Of a stretch of 64,000 bases of DNA, positions 61,055-64,000 are shown one piece after another. This DNA comes from Actinophytocola xinjiangensis (GTDB lineage Bacteria; Actinomycetota; Actinomycetes; Mycobacteriales; Pseudonocardiaceae), in assembly GCF_001921215.1 (NCBI RefSeq), contig NZ_MSIF01000022.1, forward strand, positions 1 to 64,000, in the 5' to 3' direction. A program made the position numbers and the translations under genes. Positions within the stretch are counted from its first letter, which is position 1. The number at the start of each line of letters is the position of its first letter. The notes under the pieces are model-generated. The model did no database searches and had not been told where the DNA came from. It saw nothing but the letters and a program-made list of their open reading frames with translations.

Positions 61055-62475
61055 CAGCCACCGCCCTCGTCCCCGCGCGGCTCGCGGCAGTTGACCCCGG
61101 GCTCCGGCGCGTCGGCCGCCGGCGGCGTCGAGGTCCCCGACGGCGGTGCGGCACCACCGCTGGGCGGCGGCGTCGTCGTCCGCGGCTGGGACGTGCCAGG
61201 CTGCTCGGCGCGGCCCGTCTCCTGCGGATCGCTCAACGACTCACACACCGGCAGCGGGTACTTCGTCCGCAGGTCCTGGATGAACTGCCGGGCGTCCGGG
61301 ATGTTGTCGAAGCTCTCGGTGCCCGAACGGACCGCGTCCCGACCCAGCTGCCGCAGGTCGTCGACGTAGAACTTGTCGCAGGTCGACACCTCGGGGTCAC
61401 AGGAGCCCTGCACCTCGGTGTTGAGCGAGACACCGAAGATGTTGCCGCGCACACCCTGGAAGATCGCGATCTCGCCGTCGTCGGACTCACCGACGAAGTA
61501 CTGCTTGTTGACCACCACCCAGGTGGCCAACGCACCCCCGGCGAGCACCACCAGGACCAGGAAGAGAATCACTAAGAGCCTGATCCGCTTGCGCCGCTTG
61601 ACCTTCGGGTCCGGCGGCGGCTTCACCGGCTCCGGCCGGACCGGCTCCATCCTCGGCGCCGTCAACGCCCCCGCGCGCGAGGCCGGCGAGTCCGGCTGCG
61701 GCTGGGCGTCCTGCCCGTTGCCGGCCGCCCCGCCCACGATCGGCGCGTCCTCACCGAAGTCGATGTCCACCACGTCCGCCACGATGACCGTGACGTTGTC
61801 CGGACCGCCGCCCTTGAGCGCCAGCTCGATCATCCGGTCGGCGCAGGCCTGCGCGTCCGGGATCTTGATCGTCTCGGCCAGCGTCTCGTGCGTCACCACA
61901 CCCGACAGGCCGTCCGAACACAGCAGGTACCGGTCGCCCGCGCGGGCCTCCCGGATCGTCAGGTTCGGCTCCACCTCGTGGCCGGTGAGCGCCTTGAGCA
62001 ACAGCGAACGCTGCGGATGGGTCGCCGCCTCGTCCTCGGTGATCCGGCCCTCGTCGATCAACGACTGGACGAACGTGTCGTCATGGGTGATCTGCGCGAA
62101 CTGGCCGTTGCGCTGCAGATAGGCCCGCGAGTCACCGATGTGCACCAGACCGATGCGGGTACCGGCGAACAGGATCGCGGTGAGCGTGGTGCCCATGCCG
62201 TCCAGCTCGGGATCACTGGCCACCAGCTCCGCGATGGCACCGTTGCCGGCCGCGGTGGCCTCCCTGAGCTGGCCGAGGAGGTCCTCGCCCGGTTCGTCGT
62301 CGTCCAGCGGCGCCAACGCCGCGATGACGACCTTGCTGGCCACCTCGCCCGCGGCGTGACCGCCCATACCGTCAGCGAGCGAGAGCAGGCGTGGGCCGGC
62401 GTACACGGAGTCCTGGTTGTTGGAGCGGACCAGGCCTCGGTCGCTGCGGGCCGCATAGCGAAGGACGAGGGTCAT
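61054..62475 (-). CDS. pstP: PP2C-type Ser/Thr phosphatase PstP
   Basis: A 473-residue membrane phosphatase that reverses PknA/PknB phosphorylation. The PP2C domain (1-235) has DRGLVRSNNQDSVYAG, ADGMGGHAAGEVAS, MGTTLTAILFAG and GGGPDNVTVIVADV, with the metal-binding Asp residues. A basic region, one helix (LLVILFLVLVVLAGGALATW) and a Pro/Thr-rich outside domain follow. It overlaps fhaB by four bases and rodA by one. Confidence 0.96.
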   Translation of the reverse strand: MTLVLRYAARSDRGLVRSNNQDSVYAGPRLLSLADGMGGHAAGEVASKVVIAALAPLDDDEPGEDLLGQLREATAAGNGAIAELVASDPELDGMGTTLTAILFAGTRIGLVHIGDSRAYLQRNGQFAQITHDDTFVQSLIDEGRITEDEAATHPQRSLLLKALTGHEVEPNLTIREARAGDRYLLCSDGLSGVVTHETLAETIKIPDAQACADRMIELALKGGGPDNVTVIVADVVDIDFGEDAPIVGGAAGNGQDAQPQPDSPASRAGALTAPRMEPVRPEPVKPPPDPKVKRRKRIRLLVILFLVLVVLAGGALATWVVVNKQYFVGESDDGEIAIFQGVRGNIFGVSLNTEVQGSCDPEVSTCDKFYVDDLRQLGRDAVRSGTESFDNIPDARQFIQDLRTKYPLPVCESLSDPQETGRAEQPGTSQPRTTTPPPSGGAAPPSGTSTPPAADAPEPGVNCREPRGDEGGG

Positions 62476-62930
62476 GACCGTAGCTCGATCACCGTCTTGC
62501 CGATTCGGATCGGGACGCCAAGAGGCACCCGGAGGGGTGCCGTGACCTTAGCCCGGTCGAGGAAGGTGCCGTTCGTCGAGCCCAGATCTTCGACGTACCA
62601 GTCGGTACCCCGCAGCGAGATCCGGGCGTGCCGGGTCGACGCGAAGTCGTCGTCCAGCACCAACGTCGAGTCGTCCGCGCGGCCGATCATGATCGGCCGG
62701 CCGTCCAGGGAAATCCTGGTACCGGCCAGCGCCCCATGCGTCACGACCAGCTGCCGGGGCGCCTTGCCCCGGGATTTCTTCTCCGCCGACTTGCGGAACC
62801 CCGGGACCGAAACACGAAGACCGGCCGCCGCGTACAGGTCGGAGCGAACGACCCGTAAAGCGGCCAGCACGAACAACCAGAGCAGGGCGAGAAACCCTGC
62901 TCTGGTCAGCTGCACAACCAGCTCTGGCAC
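62472..62930 (-). CDS. fhaB: FHA-domain protein FhaB (FipA)
   Basis: A 152-residue protein. An N-terminal membrane helix (GFLALLWLFVLAALRVV) is followed by a linker and one FHA domain ([51 protein letters not shown]) with the phosphothreonine-binding Arg, Ser/Thr and Asn residues. It reads PknA/PknB phosphorylation and links to septal FtsQ/FtsZ in Mycobacterium. Overlaps pstP by four bases; fhaA lies 81 bases upstream. Confidence 0.93.
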   Translation of the reverse strand: MPELVVQLTRAGFLALLWLFVLAALRVVRSDLYAAAGLRVSVPGFRKSAEKKSRGKAPRQLVVTHGALAGTRISLDGRPIMIGRADDSTLVLDDDFASTRHARISLRGTDWYVEDLGSTNGTFLDRAKVTAPLRVPLGVPIRIGKTVIELRS

Positions 62931-63011
62931 CTGCTGCGAACGCTCCCGCCGTGAAGAGATGGGTGAGAACCGCGCGGCGGTTTGCCTGCGGTCGGGCTCC
63001 GGTGCTGCTGA

Positions 63012-64000
63012 TCAGCCCTGGGTGCGGAACACCAGCGACGAGTGCCCGATACGGATCACATCGCCGTCGGCGAGCTGCCAGGTCTGGACCGGGGTGCCGT
63101 TCACCGTCGTCCCGTTGGTGGAGCCCAGGTCGGCCAGTGTCGCACTCTGGCCGTCCCACGTGATCTCCAGGTGCCGCCTGGAGACACCGGTGTCCGGCAG
63201 ACGGAAGTCGGCGTCCTGCCCACGGCCGACGACATTGCCGCCCTGCTTGAGCGAATAGGTGCGGTTCGACCCGTCATCCAGCTGCAGGCTCGCGTTCAGC
63301 TGCCGGGGGCCCGTCTGCACCGCCGGCGGGGCATAACCCTGCTGCGCGTACGGATCGCCACCGCCCTGCTGCTGACCGTAACCACCCTGCTGGCCGTAGC
63401 CCTGGTCATAGCCGCCCTGCTGGCCGTAGCCCTGCTGCTGGCCATAGCCCTGGTCGTAGCCCTGCTGCTGGCCGTACCCCTGGTCATAGCCCTGCTGGCC
63501 GTAGCCCTGCTGCTGGCCGTAACCCTGGTCGTAGCCCTGCTGCTGGCCGTACCCCTGGTCATAGCCGCCCTGCTGCTGGCCGCCGTAACCCTGCTGGTTG
63601 TAGCCCTGGTCGTAGCCCTGCTGCTGGCCGTAACCCTGCTGGTTGTAGCCCTGTTCGTAACCTTGCTGCTGCTGCTGGCCGTAGCCGTACTGCTGACCGT
63701 ACGGGTCGCCCTCAGGCGGCTGGCCGTAGCCGGGAGGCTGGCTCATGGATCGGTCTCCTGCGTTGCGGGGTGGTGCTGACCGAGCCCCGGGAGCCCTGGC
63801 GGAAGCCTTGACATCCGGGTCGACGGCCGAGCGTATTCGAAACTGTCCGGTGTGCAGCGCGTCGGAGCGCTCCAGGGAGACTACGACGTCACCATAGGTG
63901 TCCCAGTGGTGCTCGGAGAGATACTCCTCCACACAGTCCGCCAGCAGCGCTGTCGTGCGGTCCTCGTCCCCGGCGAAGTTCTCGTGGTCGTTGGCACCGA
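63012..64000 (-). CDS. fhaA: FHA-domain protein FhaA, 5' end cut by window edge
   Basis: The frame stays open to the right edge, so the N-terminus is missing. The remaining part begins in the FhaA N-terminal (DUF3662) domain ([20 protein letters not shown]), continues through a long Gly/Tyr/Gln repeat of [10 protein letters not shown]-like units (roughly 63361-63700) and ends in an FHA domain ([50 protein letters not shown]). It binds phosphorylated partners such as the MurJ pseudokinase. Probably first gene of the leftward operon. Confidence 0.94.
   Translation of the reverse strand, partial: GANDHENFAGDEDRTTALLADCVEEYLSEHHWDTYGDVVVSLERSDALHTGQFRIRSAVDPDVKASARAPGARSAPPRNAGDRSMSQPPGYGQPPEGDPYGQQYGYGQQQQQGYEQGYNQQGYGQQQGYDQGYNQQGYGGQQQGGYDQGYGQQQGYDQGYGQQQGYGQQGYDQGYGQQQGYDQGYGQQQGYGQQGGYDQGYGQQGGYGQQQGGGDPYAQQGYAPPAVQTGPRQLNASLQLDDGSNRTYSLKQGGNVVGRGQDADFRLPDTGVSRRHLEITWDGQSATLADLGSTNGTTVNGTPVQTWQLADGDVIRIGHSSLVFRTQG

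Noticed and set aside
63361-63700. CRISPR-like regular repeat near the right edge
   Set aside because: The periodic units keep the fhaA reading frame and encode [10 protein letters not shown]-like repeats; there are no distinct spacers.

Overview
The window is a GC-rich actinobacterial chromosome segment spanning the replication origin. Gene order, GTG starts, leaderless-looking promoters, TTGTCCACA-type DnaA boxes and the whole set parB-parA-rsmG-jag-yidC-yidD-rnpA-rpmH / dnaA-dnaN-gnd-recF-dciA-gyrB-gyrA match the mycobacterial Rv3907c-Rv0020c layout almost gene for gene. The class E sortase, DLW-39 protein, DUF3566 protein, free-standing MurJ pseudokinase and secreted Ala/Pro-rich protein suggest Pseudonocardiales (Actinosynnema/Saccharothrix/Lentzea-like). 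The genus is inference. No rRNA, insertion sequence, prophage, CRISPR array or obvious foreign island was seen. || Left arm (1-24.8 kb): a cut secreted protein, an AI-2E permease, a MacS-type two-component pair, a DUF1707/LiaF-like protein, and the threonine-degradation pair tdh-kbl. leuS follows, preceded by a leucine leader peptide and an attenuator. Next are sdpI-like, yqgE and an MFS gene. Then comes the conserved block cca / mutT4-DUF6049-murJ-pseudokinase-sigM-anti-sigma and trxB-trxA-cwlM. || Origin region (24.8-47.1 kb): a GNAT gene, a PLP aminotransferase and a D-Ala-D-Ala-ligase-like gene lie beside the leftward cluster parB, parA, rsmG, jag, yidC, yidD, rnpA, rpmH, which has two parS sites. 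The origin consists of the dnaA leader and the dnaA-dnaN intergenic region with DnaA boxes and an AT-rich segment. Rightward genes are dnaA, dnaN, gnd, recF, dciA, gyrB, gyrA and a DUF3566 membrane protein. || Right arm (47.1-64 kb): tRNA-Ile, a structured low-complexity leader before the DLW-39 gene, tRNA-Ala, two lipoproteins, a Lys/Ala-rich membrane protein, ppiA, a rhomboid protease, a PH-like membrane protein, crgA, sortase E with a small membrane partner, and a trpG/pabA-type amidotransferase. The leftward operon fhaA / fhaB-pstP-rodA-pbpA-pknA-pknB closes the window; fhaA is cut by its end. || Functionally the window joins replication initiation and segregation, membrane-protein insertion, and the PknB-centred control of peptidoglycan synthesis: PknA/PknB, PstP, FhaA/FhaB, MurJ plus pseudokinase, CwlM, RodA, PbpA and CrgA. 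The main points for a second look are: the leuS leader; ten genes with a -10 element placed for leaderless mRNA; a period-four histidine repeat in DnaA domain II; the structured region before DLW-39; and DnaA-box clusters up to 35 kb from oriC.
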